DNA from: Phlyctochytrium arcticum
Taxonomy: Eukaryota; Chytridiomycota; Chytridiomycetes; Chytridiales; Chytridiaceae
DNA length: 64,000 bases
Assembly (NCBI GenBank): GCA_025602905.1
Contig: JAHLKI010000036.1
Coordinates: 124,001 to 188,000, forward strand
Direction: 5' to 3'
Position numbers and translations under genes: made by a program. The notes beneath the pieces are model-generated. The model did not search any database. It saw nothing but the letters and a program-made list of their open reading frames with translations, and was not told the origin of the DNA. Below are positions 1-10,233 of the stretch, piece after piece. How positions within the stretch are numbered: position 1 is the stretch's first letter; every line of letters starts with the position of its first letter.

Positions 1-99
1 CCCATATAAATCAAGATCAAGTTTTACGTTTCCGTTCTGGAACGTGCATATGCTGACTTCCCCATAAGTACAGAGCAAGTCGTCAATGGAACGCTCTAA

Positions 100-1034
100 A
101 TGTCCGCCAGACCAAGAGATCGACCCAGCCGTCTTCAAATAATACGTGCCTGGTATGACCATGACTCCCTCGAGGCAAACCCTCTGCTTAACGATATAGA
201 GGTGCGCAGGCAACGTATACCTTGAGCCTTGCAGGAAAGAACAACTAATGCATGATAGCAGACGCCCGAGGAAGATTCACCTCGTTCACCCCACCGAGTT
301 ATTTCTAGTGACGGTACAAAAGTCATTATATACACTTCACCGTTCTCCAATACTGTGTCCCAACACTTTGGACCACCTGCCTTCTCATTCGAACTTCCCC
401 CATCTCTCGACAACATTTTGCCTGCACCAACATACCGTTCCCATGTTGCAACACTCAACATTTTGTTCCACACCGCGCTGAGTGAGCGTGAGAAACGCCG
501 GCGACAGTTTGACGCAACGTTGATGTCCATTTTCGGTGCACTTTTTTTGTGCTGGGCTTGGAGTCTTGTGTCTGTACCTCAAATGTGGGCCACCGGTCTG
601 GTTGCCATTGTACTCCTCATGATGCTGACCGCTGCTGTCCTGCCACTACTCGCCCGACTAAGTTTTGCAGACCTGCAGCAAGAGCTGGAAGTATGTAAAC
701 AAGCGATCTATGCATGCTTTCTGATACTGACTTCATTTCTATTTAGGCTGAGATATATTCAAATGTCTTGGCATGGACCGCGCGCGCCCCACCCAACATG
801 TACTTCCAAGTTCACAACGTATTCTCCCTCATCAACCACCCTCGATTTATCCCAAAAGAGCTTTCCAGGCCGCCCGAGTTTCACGTCGTGTTGGTCGATC
901 CTTCACCCGGTTTTGATGCTGGCTCGATTGATGAGAGCCGGGTTATACTTACGCCAGAAGCTGATGGATTGATGATGTCGGTCAAAGTCGCTCCACGGAA
1001 CTCCGATCCCCCTTTATATAATTCCTCTGTATAG
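100..1034 (+). CDS. Two-TM membrane protein, possibly Spo7/CNEP1R1-like
   Basis: A multi-exon gene. The last intron is clear (GTATGT at 691, AG at 745-746) and joins in frame, with the stop at 1034. The middle exon probably starts at 309 after a good TTATTTCTAG acceptor. It gives a hydrophilic stretch, a basic helix (SEREKRRRQF) and two adjacent hydrophobic segments (around GALFLCWAWSLV and AIVLLMMLTAAVLPLL). The first exon is uncertain. An ATG at 100 opens a coding-like stretch (WYDHDSLEANPLLNDIE) that ends near GTGCGC at 202, but its phase does not match the 309 acceptor, so a donor or small exon is unresolved. No in-frame ATG lies between 259 and 523. A basic helix before a two-TM hairpin resembles the Spo7/CNEP1R1 subunit of the nuclear-envelope lipin phosphatase. 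The usual C-terminal motif is not obvious, so the family call is weak while the coding call is fair. Confidence 0.5.
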
Positions 1035-1277
1035 TTTATTCCCTCTGTTCCCTTCAGTTCTTTTTTGATGTAAATCTGTGCCGCCTGCTGTAAATATACC
1101 ATTTCTTCCTTTGTAAAGCTGTCATCACAGTTCTGACATCTATCAGGATTTGCTGGATCTGACGACCGAAATGACAGTCTCGACTGTGCCACCTCGTCCG
1201 TTGCCGTGGCCGAGTCTGCCTTCCTGCCTTCACCAGTCAACAGCTCTCACAGATTCTTCAAGTACATTCACCTTACA

Positions 1278-1746
1278 ATGTTTGGAGCGTTTCGATCTAC
1301 GGCAAGAGCTTTGGGAGGCCTGGTTTGGTAAGCTCAAACTCCCACCATTTCAAGGTTCTGGCACCCTCTGAGATCTTTTTGGAACAGGAAACGTCGTTTC
1401 CGGTTGACGGATACACAAAAGTACCGACACAGAAAGCGATTACAGGCCGTTGACACACTCGTCGATACCCTTGTTGAAAGTGGAGTCACACTACGGGCCT
1501 TGGTTAGTCTCTTCCTAAAACCGATCTTTTGTGACTCCCCTTGTTAAACTTGTAGTACAGGAAGTTGCCCGTCGAGCTCCCAAAGAATCCGAGTTGACTT
1601 CCGTCGAAAAGTACTGGGCGACCAGTAAGAGATTCCGAACCGGACTCAAGCCAATACATTGGGTTCCACACTGGACAAAAGTACGACATGAACGCCGATG
1701 GACTCCGTCAGCTATACACCAACAAGAAGGTCCTGCTAGCAAGTAG
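1278..1746 (+). CDS. MRPL31: Mitochondrial large-subunit ribosomal protein L31 (mL60)
   Basis: Fungal-specific protein of the mitochondrial 54S subunit. There are three exons: 1278-1327, 1388-1502 and 1561-1746. All introns are short GT-AG (about 58-60 nt) and phases agree. The N-terminus MFGAFRSTARALGGLVW is the family hallmark (MFGAFR, then GG-L-W). It is followed by a basic RKRLQAVD segment, VESGVTLRAL, a PKESELTSVEKY segment, and a C-terminal KPIHWVPHWTKVRHERR that corresponds to the family HKVPKWTRLT region. At about 116 residues it has the expected length. It lies just after the membrane-protein gene on the same strand and about 600 bp before prefoldin 5. I have no serious alternative. 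Confidence 0.88.
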
Positions 1747-1939
1747 ATCAAAGTTCCGTATTTGATGTGTGTGATCCTTCCGACTTCCCATCATGCAATC
1801 ACATGCACCTTTCACACTCCTACCACTTGCAGATGGCATCACTGTACATACATCACTATTTAATTCCAACATCCATTCGCAGTCCCTCTGTTTATACACA
1901 TGCCAGACTTCAAAGAGCCACTACTTACAGCACTCGGGG

Positions 1940-2214
1940 TTATGTTTCGTGAGGCGGGTGGGAAGGGTGGGCATTGACATCGATGGATCTAGATGAGAAA
2001 AGCCCTCGGTGGTCCAGCAAAAGCTTGTGGAATGTGGATGGCAACTCGTGGCCAACAGTTGCCAACTCCCCTGGAATAAAATTTCGAAAAACTTCCTTAC
2101 CGTAATCCTATCCTGGAGAGTACTCCAATATTCTTCAGTACTATTGTAAGTGTTCGGAAGGTCTTGGTAAAGAGAAGGCAGCAAATTGAGGGAGTGGTCC
2201 ACTGTCCCTGCCAC
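1940..2214 (-). CDS. Possible C-terminal exons of an unrecognised minus-strand gene
   Basis: On the minus strand, removing a GTACTC...TTCCAG intron (2123 down to 2071) joins two coding-like stretches. The upstream one ends NSTEEYW. The downstream one reads ELATVGHELPSTFHKLLL and continues to a stop at 1940-1942. Together they look like an alpha-helical protein C-terminus. No start codon was found, and upstream exons would have to lie towards the prefoldin promoter. I do not recognise the family, and a chance open frame is possible. If real, the gene would be head-to-head with the prefoldin gene at 2358. Confidence 0.25.
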
Positions 2215-2357
2215 TGTCCAGCAGATGCTGAGGGGCTGGGCAATTCATGTTGGAGAGCGACTCAACAAGCGTTCCAGAATTCAGATCCTGGCGATCCAGT
2301 CAAGACCTATTTTACACCGATCACCTAGTACATATTCTTTGATTATACATATACAAG

Positions 2358-3161
2358 ATGTCGGACGACTCCCAAGCTATCGACCCCATGTCCATTCCTC
2401 TTCCCCAGCTCAAGTCAATGCACCAGACAACGGGCGAGGTATGTGCGCGCGACACCCCACCGTGCTAGTCTCGTTTCTGACGCTACCTGCGACGAATATA
2501 GGAACTAGACACCTTCACCAACTCTTTTGCGCAACTGAAGACAGTGTATGCCAAGTATAATGACTGTCAGGAGAGTTTAAACCATGTTGCCCCCAAGAGC
2601 CAAGGTATGTGCGATATGACTTGATGGCTCGCAAAAGAGCTGACCTATCCTCCGTACATCATTGTAGGAAAGAAGTTGCTGGTCCCACTAACAAGTTCAA
2701 TATCCTTTCACATGATTGTTTTTGCCATTGCTTTTTCTTTTCTCATTTGAGAGATTGCCATGATCATTGTTATCCTTAACCCCTTCTATACTTGTATGTT
2801 CCTGGACAGCTGGCCGATGTTGAGAAAGTCATAGTGGATGTGGGAACAGGTTATTACCTGGAGAAGGTATGTCTGTTTGGTTGATTTGCCTCATGAGATG
2901 CTCTTACTCACATCTCTCATCAGCCAATACCGGAAGCGAAAGATTACTACAAACGCAAGATGGACTATGTCAAGAGCAATTTGGATAACCTTCAAAATAC
3001 GATTAACGAGCGACGCAAGCGACTTCAAGGTACATTTTGGACTTTTTGATCTGTTGCTTGAACATTCATCTAATCCCTCTGATGTAGATCTCACGGATCT
3101 CATTAATCTACGCATCCAGATGATGCAAAGGGAGCAGCAGGGAAAGGCCGCCAAAGCCTAA
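2358..3161 (+). CDS. PFD5: Prefoldin subunit 5
   Basis: Alpha-class subunit of the cytosolic prefoldin hexamer, which hands unfolded actin and tubulin to the CCT chaperonin. Six exons: 2358-2438, 2502-2604, 2668-2699, 2792-2866, 2924-3029, 3088-3161. The product (about 156 residues) has the family layout. There is an N-terminal helix ([18 protein letters not shown]), a central beta region whose core is PLTSSLYVPG then [11 protein letters not shown], and a C-terminal helix ([20 protein letters not shown]). Start at the ATG of [10 protein letters not shown]. Five introns interrupt it. Four are GT-AG. The third (2700-2791) starts ATATCC and ends AC, and only its removal restores the conserved SSLYVPG core. 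The coding call is very firm. Confidence 0.93.
2700..2791 (+). other. U12-type AT-AC intron inside prefoldin 5
   Basis: 92-nt intron with the donor ATATCCTTTC, the branch-site motif ATCCTTAAC at 2772-2780, and the acceptor TATAC ending at 2791. The branch adenosine lies about 12 nt from the splice site, inside the 10-14 nt window known for U12 introns. There is no polypyrimidine-AG end. The exons join in phase 0 at TCA|TTG. The only nearby GT-AG alternative (GT at 2695, AG at 2809-2810) would delete the conserved SLYVPG residues. Confidence 0.85.
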
Positions 3162-3199
3162 AGCGATTTGTTGTGCTGTAATTTTAAATATAGGTGCCT

Positions 3200-5147
3200 T
3201 TCTATAGTTGCTCTGCAAACCGTCTCCGGGTGTGCCAGATCCAAAAAAAATAATCAGTTATGAAGTCCGCTACGCGTAATAAAGTTGGGATTTTGTAAAA
3301 GATATTAATTATTACAGTATCTAGGGTTATTGCCTGGTCTTTGACGATTTCTTTGCGTTCGGCGTAACGGGAATCGACGAGGAAGGAATGATGCAGTGAC
3401 CGCAACGAATTCTTAGCAAGTTGGTCTCGCGCACCAACATGCCAAGAAAAGCCCATTGCGCCAAGTTCGTAGGTATCGCATGACACGCAGTTTCCGTAAT
3501 AACAATTTTTTCCTCAACGTATTTGGCCGCATAGAACCGCATCGTACGACAATGCACAACGATTCCGTATGCACCAATGCGACACATGGCTGCTACCTTG
3601 CGATCATCGGGGTAATTCTGCAACTCGACCATCGACTTTTAAATGTCGGTGGACAGGGCCATACTCTTTAAAATTTTTATGGTATCGGTTCGTTCCTTGG
3701 TCTTGTTCTCTTTACTGGTCCCTCCTACGACTTCCAGAAAAGCAATGCCAAACTCGGTACCGCCCAGGTCGACGCATCCGATCCCGTCATGTTTCGGGGC
3801 AGACGGTGTCCCCGCGTCGGCTTGCACGGCCCGCGCCCGCGATATAAATGGGCTTGTAAACAGTGCTGAGGGTTTATTAATCGGAATTGGACGGAGCCGG
3901 AAAGGGGTGAGTCACGATTTTTTGGATTGAAAACAGGTGGGTCGGCACCTGTCAACAGTACTTCGGGATAAACCCTCAGCACTGACTCATTGGCCATTTC
4001 ACCCGAGATCCACTTGATCCAACCTCCGCCGACGCAGGATTCGAACAAGCGGTCAATGAAGCTTGAGCGGTACCGCAATTCGGCGGTGGAGTCGTCCGCA
4101 ATGACATTTGGCGTCAAATTGACAAACATTATGTAAGTCCTATCTGTCATTGCGTGAACTCTTGCTGGTCCCGTTTCCTTGTTAAAAGTCTCTCGGTACG
4201 AGGATATCAAAGCATGCTGAATCTTTGCTTCCGTGGGTGGAGCATCTGGGGATGGGGCGCGTGGTTGGTCATATGTATCGAAATCTGGATCACTTTCCAC
4301 ATGTAGCTCTACTTCACTGAATAACTTTTGCCATAGCGCTTTACTTGACGTAGCATTCCATTGATCTACAACATGCCATTCAGATAAATTCCACCGTTCA
4401 TCAGTATTGCAAAAAGCTATGAGGTTTGGTCGAGGTTTTCAATCTCCGGGAAAGGGTATCCATTTCGCGCAAGGTAAATTATTCCGTACTTTTGCATCCA
4501 CCGTTTCGTCGCGCCGCCCTCCAGAAAGCAGTTGTTTTCTGCATCTTCTATCACTCCCGCTTTGACTATCGCATCTGAGAGAGAAACTAGCGACTTATTG
4601 CCGTCGAAATTCTCTCTTGTAATAACTTCACTATCCCCAAAAGATGTTGCATGATCTCGGTTGTCGCTCCCTAAGCCAAGTTTATCATACCCAGATCTCT
4701 GCTCATCTGCTGCGTCTGCTGCACGCAGTCTTTTGGCTGTGCGTTCCAGTTCCGCGGTGGATACTTCTCCATAAGCAGCATGTTTTCTCACAGCTTGAGT
4801 TTTTAAAGACTTTTGTGCGGTTTTGGTTGCCCAATAATTTACCCAGTCTTGGTCAGCATTGTACTGTAGGATGTGAAGTAAGTAAATGTATGCTGGACAC
4901 CAAAACTTGCTTCTACCCACATCATATGCCAGGAACTCTTTCTTCAATTCTTCCATTCTGCCTTTCATGTCAGCATGGACATTACTGAGCGTCAACTGCC
5001 GCAGCGTCATTTGAAAAGCAGTCATGGCTTCCTTGGACGTTTCGTAGTTGAAATATCTGGCAATCTTGAGTAGTGTGAGCGTCGCATCTCTCAGCTGCGA
5101 GAAGACATATTCGAGTGAGCACCGTCTCTCTCGCTTTCCCTGTCACT
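3200..5147 (-). pseudogene. Decayed PD-(D/E)XK-like (crinkler-associated) gene
   Basis: Minus-strand coding-like stretches in successive frames suggest a broken accessory gene. From 5' to 3' they are: a helical region (5144-4417, no ATG needed before LEYVFSQLRDATLTL); a stretch in another frame (about 4440-3960, with NLIAFCNTDERW and ELRYRSSFIDRLFESC); and a C-terminal domain (3827-3330) containing KHDGIGCVDLGGTEFGIAFL, then TDTIKILKSMAL, then YPDDRKVAAMCRIGAYGIVV. The pattern of an acidic residue, G-x-E and a helix starting TD-x-IKILKSM resembles restriction-endonuclease-fold domains in crinkler-like proteins of early-diverging fungi. The frame changes near 4430 and 3800 have no good splice sites. 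One or two undetected introns remain possible, so decay is an inference. Confidence 0.4.
3861..3984. repeat. 17-bp perfect inverted repeat with a 90-nt loop
   Basis: CAGTGCTGAGGGTTTAT at 3861-3877 is repeated as its reverse complement at 3968-3984. The right arm lies in the coding-like NESVLRVYPE stretch of the decayed minus-strand gene and the left arm is beyond it. A fold-back insertion or partial inverted duplication would explain this. Confidence 0.7.
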
Positions 5148-5244
5148 TGAGATGGAATGGAGTAGAAAGAACAAAAGTGCGATGATCAGATACTACCAAA
5201 CAGTGGATTCTGGGCAGCGAGCCATCCTCGGAGTGAGGAGCAGG

Positions 5245-5597
5245 AAGCCCACCCTCTACTACTTCGTGACTTACGCCCCGAATTCGCAAAGGAGACAATC
5301 TTATTCACCAGCAGATAACTCCTGCTGGCGCCATACTACCCGAGCCCCCATTACCCACCCGGACGTACCAAGGGATTACGGTAACCGAAGCTCGTCACTG
5401 CATATACGCAGTGACCACTCCCCAGAACCAGGAAACAAACGGCAAGAAGCCCCCGCTCTCTACTACATCGTGACTTTTCGCCTCGATTTCGCAGAGTGGA
5501 CTTTCTTCTTTCACCAACGTATTGCTACGCCGGCGCTTGCCGCTCGTGCCCCAGATTATCCACCCGGACGCACCAAGGAATTACGATAACCGAAGCA
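5245..5597. repeat. Imperfect tandem direct repeat, 201-bp period
   Basis: Two copies of about 150 bp, at 5245-5395 and 5446-5597. Both begin AAGCCC-C-CTCT-TACTAC and end with ACCCGGACG-ACCAAGG-ATTACG-TAACCGAAGC. The middles have diverged. No coding function seen. The rest of 5148-5923 is the upstream region of the FHA gene and shows nothing else I can support. Confidence 0.7.
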
Positions 5598-5923
5598 CGC
5601 CAGCGATTGATTCACTGATACAGTTTCCTCTCTGCAGCATATCCAGACGATTTGGTTCACTAAACTCACCTTTGTCGAAGACATGACTCGCTACGAGGAT
5701 TCGATCTTGTGGGATTGCGTGCGCGAAATGCTGTTTCAAATGCAGCGCGCAGCTTTATAACTGACCTCAGCAAATCACCTGACTTTCACATCGCGCTGGC
5801 TTTGAGCCAAAGAGCATTTGGCGACCGTCGCGTTGGAGTGGCAGGAAATCTCGACTTTGACACCCGTACTATAGCCATTGAGCCCTCCCGCTTTCGCCAA
5901 ACACGTCAACTCACGTACGGGAA

Positions 5924-8134
5924 ATGAGTCTCAAAAGTAGACCAACAAGCGATGCGTTCCCGGCCTCGGCCGGGGCCACCGGGAGCGTGCGTCGCCCGAA
6001 CGATGCCGCAGGATTGCCTACAGACACGTTTTCGGCAAAGCAACGCGGTAAGAACCAGACTACCTTTGGTATGGTGGTATGTAACCCAACTCATATTCAT
6101 TTGGGTTGATAGCCTCCAAACGGGCGATGAAGACGTTTAGTTATGCCAACGCCTCCCTGGCCAACACCCCAACGTATGCTCTTCATGTATGATGGCCCAA
6201 ACCGAATAAGATCCGGCTCACACACAAAACTTATAGCCTTCTTCTTGAATCACAAAACGAGACCTTTAGTACCAAGTCGCTTGACCTGTTTGAGACAATC
6301 AAGATTGGCCGAAAAGTTACCCCCAAATCTGGCCCAGAAGCGACCAACGGCATTTTTGATTCAAAGGTGCTGAGCCGGAACCATGCCGAGATTTGGTATG
6401 CAGATGGCAAGGTACGCTTAAATCGGTTCTGTAATAGCGAATACAATGCCAATCTCTTCAATAACAGGTGTGGATTAAAGATGTCAAGTCGAGTAATGGA
6501 ACTTTCGTAAATGGCAAGCGACTCAGTGATGAAGGGAATGAAAGTGAACCTGTTGAGCTTCCGTCGGGTGCCAGATTGGAATTTGGAATAGATATTAATC
6601 ATGAAGATGGCAGTGGTATGAAGGAATTTTTAGTTGGTATTTCAGAAAAGACTTCTTATTCTGTCTGTCAATTCAGTCATGTACAAAAAGGTCTCGTGCA
6701 AGGTCACGGTTGTGCCATCCCCGATACTAGGAGCGCCAGATGCTGTCAAAACGGAAAAAGAAACATCGAAAATGTGAGTTTATTTATGAGATGAACTTAC
6801 CGGCCTGAACTTATGCCATGTTTGTCCAAAGACCTACCCCCGCACGAAGAAAGTCTGGCGCAGGCGAACACGAAAACATGTCGGCAGTGCTAGAGGTTCG
6901 CAAAAACGCGTGCTTTCCTACGTTTTTCTTTTAAACTTACCATTGTAAATGAGCAGAAGGAGCTCCGACATGCAAATGAAGTACATGCCGAGCTGCAGCA
7001 ACTCAAAAGCAAATTGGACGCTTTGGAAAGTAGCAAAGTACCTGATGGCACCACACATACCCCAGCTGCTCCCGTCACCCCCGCTACCACCTCTTCACCA
7101 GCAGACACAGCCGCCGCCGTTAGTGCTGCCACTTCCGACCTCCTACGCCAACTAGAGGATGCACAGACAGAGGTCAAGAAATGGATGGGAAAATACAACG
7201 ATACCCAAAAGCGCTTGGAAGATCAAGATGCTTTACAGAACAAGGCCCTCAACTTGACGGCAGAGGTGGAACGGTTGACCAAGGAAAGTACAGCGTTGCA
7301 GTCGCTGCACGGAGATGCGGAAAAGTGGAAAGCACGAGCCACAAAGGCTGAAGCTGAGGTGTCGACTCTGAAAGAGGTAAGCTTATGCCCGATAATAATC
7401 AAAGGCCATAGTCACCAAATTCTGACCCTATTTCTGGCATCTCTAGCGGCTAGCCAAACAGTCTGCCGATTCCGAATCCGCCGACCAGTCTGCCCGCCAA
7501 ACCAAGTCACAAATATCCACTGTCGAAGAAAAGCTCGCTAAAGCTACCAAAGAAAAGCAAGCCGCAACCACCAAAACGGAAAAACTGGACCGGGAATTGA
7601 CGTCGCTTAAATCAGGACTTGAGACCACCCGTTCCGAGTTTGAATCGCAGCAGGCAGCACTTCGGAAAGTGGAGCAAGACGCGGAAAAGCTGCGCAAGAC
7701 AAATGAAGAGTTGAAGCAAAAGTTGGATGTTTCGCTGGCGGCCAATGCTGCTGCTACTGCTGCGGCGGCGGCGGCCGCAGGTAAATCATCGGATCAAAGT
7801 CCGAGCCGAGGAGACAGTTTGTCAGACTCGTCGGGTGTCAAGCGGACAGGCAGCATGCGCCGTCGAAAACAAAAGGGACCGCTACCGGTTCAGGACGAAG
7901 AAACAGACGAGGTACCAACTCCCAACAAGAAAAAGGCCGTCAATAAGAAATCGCGACCCGCGTATCAAGTGAGTGGTAGCCCCTTTTGCCACGGCGACAA
8001 TGAAAACTCACCCTCTTCTGATGTAGATTATTGCTCTAATAGCAATCAGCTTCATGGGCGGGTTCGCCTATTGGTCCGGGCTTTTTGCTCCAAATTCTCC
8101 ACTTTTTTTAGCCTTACGGGGAGCATCTCGTTGA
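5924..8134 (+). CDS. FHA-domain tail-anchored protein, SLMAP/STRIPAK type
   Basis: Homologue of animal SLMAP, Neurospora HAM-4 and yeast Far9/Vps64, STRIPAK-complex scaffolds anchored to the nuclear envelope/ER. The gene starts MSLKSRPTSD. Resolved early exons are 5924-6047, 6113-6186, 6211-6411 and 6468-6615. The FHA domain spans exons 3-4: IKIGRK, then VLSRNHAEIWY (the SRNH phospho-threonine-binding motif), then KSSNGTFVNGKRLS. Long coiled coils follow (KELRHANEVHAELQQLKSKL through LRKTNEELKQKLDVSL) and then a basic, Ser-rich linker. The last exon (8027-8134) encodes a C-terminal membrane anchor, IIALIAISFMGGFAYWSGLF. This order matches the SLMAP family exactly. It is convergent with the carrier gene. 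Confidence 0.87.
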
Positions 8135-8517
8135 AATAGTACAACGTGTCATCCGAGACACCCCGCCCTCCCCTAATTTCTTATTTAAGCACCCCCGATT
8201 CCAAAGTTAATTTCACCCATCGGCAGCTTTGGTGAACTTTTGGATTTCCGTTTTTTTTTTGGAAAGAGTGATAATGTACATAAATAAAAGACTACATTGG
8301 CAGATGTGAAATGGCACCAAGTGACAGGGGGTGATGAGCGTGTGTCCATTTGCCTAATGGAATATGTCACCACAGTTATCTACAAGGGGGTTGGGGAGGG
8401 GTTCAACAAGTGAGGTGGAATGTCTTGTCGATGAATAAGTTACGGAGTGGTGTGACAAAGCGTGGATTTCCAAGATTTGGAAATTCTGAACCGGATATAT
8501 AGATGGACTTCACCCCC

Positions 8518-10024
8518 CTATTTATCTTCATTTCCGAAATTGTTCAATAGGTGTTTGGCCCAGCAGACCGCATAAAACGTGGCAGCGTTGGTCGGAAATG
8601 CTCTGATGGCGGTAGCCCCCCATCCGGCAAAGAGAACGCGCCAACCCTCGGTGCGCGCAATGGTGCGCATGGCGTGAAACGTTCCTTTGTATTTGCGGTC
8701 AACTTCTTGTTCCACTAACCCGCATGGCCATTAGAGATTGAAATTGAAAAGATTGGTCAACACCATACATACCTGATTGAAGGCGCGTTTTTACGACATC
8801 AAATGGGTAAGTGCTCAGCCAGGCTACCACACCCGCAAGACCACCGGCAAAGAGGAGGCCTGGTGAGGGTTCGTCCGTCGGTGTGCTTTCCGGGAGCATC
8901 ATGCGACAGAAAATTTCGTATGATGCAAAGTATGCTTTATGTGGGAAATTAGATTTCTAAATGGATTTTATCATATCTAGGATTTCGCATACCTCCGTAA
9001 CTAGGAGTCTCTCGCCAGATTGTGCATCCCAGGCCTCGGTAGTAACCTCGCATGCCAGCCGTTTGGTATATCTACATGAGAAATCAGAAACGTATTACAC
9101 ATCAAAGCATAGGATAACGCTTACTTGTCGAATACAATCAACAGGTCCTTTGTAGTTTGGTGTGCGGGGATTTGGGCTAACTCCGTCTTTTTGGTTCTGT
9201 AATCTTATCTTGACTAAAATAAAGAAGTGAGCGTAGTGCAACCGTTAACTTTTGCGTGAGATTCGTACCTAATTCCATTGGAGAGCTGAAGAACGAATTG
9301 ATGACGCCTGCTGCGGATCCTGCGCAGAAGATGCTGACAAGGGAGTCTTCGCCGCTACCAATGTGACGCAGAAAAAACCCATACACTCCAAACAAAAGAC
9401 TACGACGCGGATTTTAACGTTATGAGGTCAAAAAGAAATTCCTGGAGGGCGCAAACCTGTTGATGACCGCCACGCCGACAAGCGGTGATGCCATTCCTTT
9501 ATAGAGGCCACGGAACTGGTTGACCATCAAACTGTTTAATTTCGTGATAGGACCCCAAGAAACTAGTCTAAATCTTACCCGCTCTTCCCGTATTATGCTC
9601 GTCATGCAATGAAAAGCTCCTCGATACTGCCGGCCCCCGGCCGTTTGACTTTGCAGCCGAACCCTTCCAACACAAGTTAGTCGCGGAAATCACGCGAGAT
9701 ATTTGATTACACACTTGATGGTATCCTATAGAACGCTTTTAGTAAAATTCAAAGTGTGTCGGTCAATAACATCATTCCCCCTTACCAGCGGATGCCCAGC
9801 CAAAACCCCCGCACATCTGATGGTGCACAGATGTTAGTTCTGTTGTTTAGCACACAAGCTTGGTTTTCACACGTACCCTACATGCGTTTCGGCGTTAGTT
9901 TAGTGACCGTTGCCGCCACAATATATGGCATCTTACCTCCTACAATCCCTGCCGCGAAATCAACTCCCAGGGTGGAGTGGCCGTGAACATCGGTTACGAA
10001 CGCGCTTTCCGATGGTTCACCCAT
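8518..10024 (-). CDS. Mitochondrial carrier, basic amino acid/carnitine type
   Basis: SLC25-family six-TM inner-membrane antiporter. The start ATG at 10024 gives MGEPSESAFVTDV. Many short exons follow. All three carrier repeats are present with signature motifs: HPLDTIKVRLQ (repeat 1), SPMELVKIRLQ (repeat 2) and YPFDVVKTRLQ (repeat 3). The matching GxxxG-containing segments DFAAGIVGG, FCAGSAAGVINSF and FAGGLAGVVAWLS are also present, as are the RGLYKGMASPL and RGYYRGLGCTI elements after repeats 1 and 2. The ETPSYG motif before the fourth helix and PLVGVAVINS after repeat 1 favour the carnitine/ornithine/SLC25A29-A45-A48 branch. The transported substrate cannot be fixed from sequence. Confidence 0.88.
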
Positions 10025-10233
10025 ATTCCACTGACGCTGATAGCGCCTTTTGAACTCTTTTCCCTTACTCCCTGTACAGTAGTCGCTGGTCGAGGGGTCG
10101 CAAATTCTGTCGAGACGGTGTCTTTTTTGTTGCAGATCACTCCAGGGTACACGTTGGAATTCTTTGGCAAAGTCCAGGATCGTTGTCCGTTGTAAAAGGT
10201 AGCAAGGGCACTGGCTGCCAAAGGATTGCCAGC

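Noticed and set aside
355..690. Start of the first gene at a GTG (position 355)
   Set aside because: Nuclear fungal genes start at ATG. The upstream acceptor at 307-308 shows the exon extends further 5'.
881..1240. 119-residue minus-strand open frame
   Set aside because: It overlaps the well-spliced plus-strand membrane-protein gene and has no family motif.
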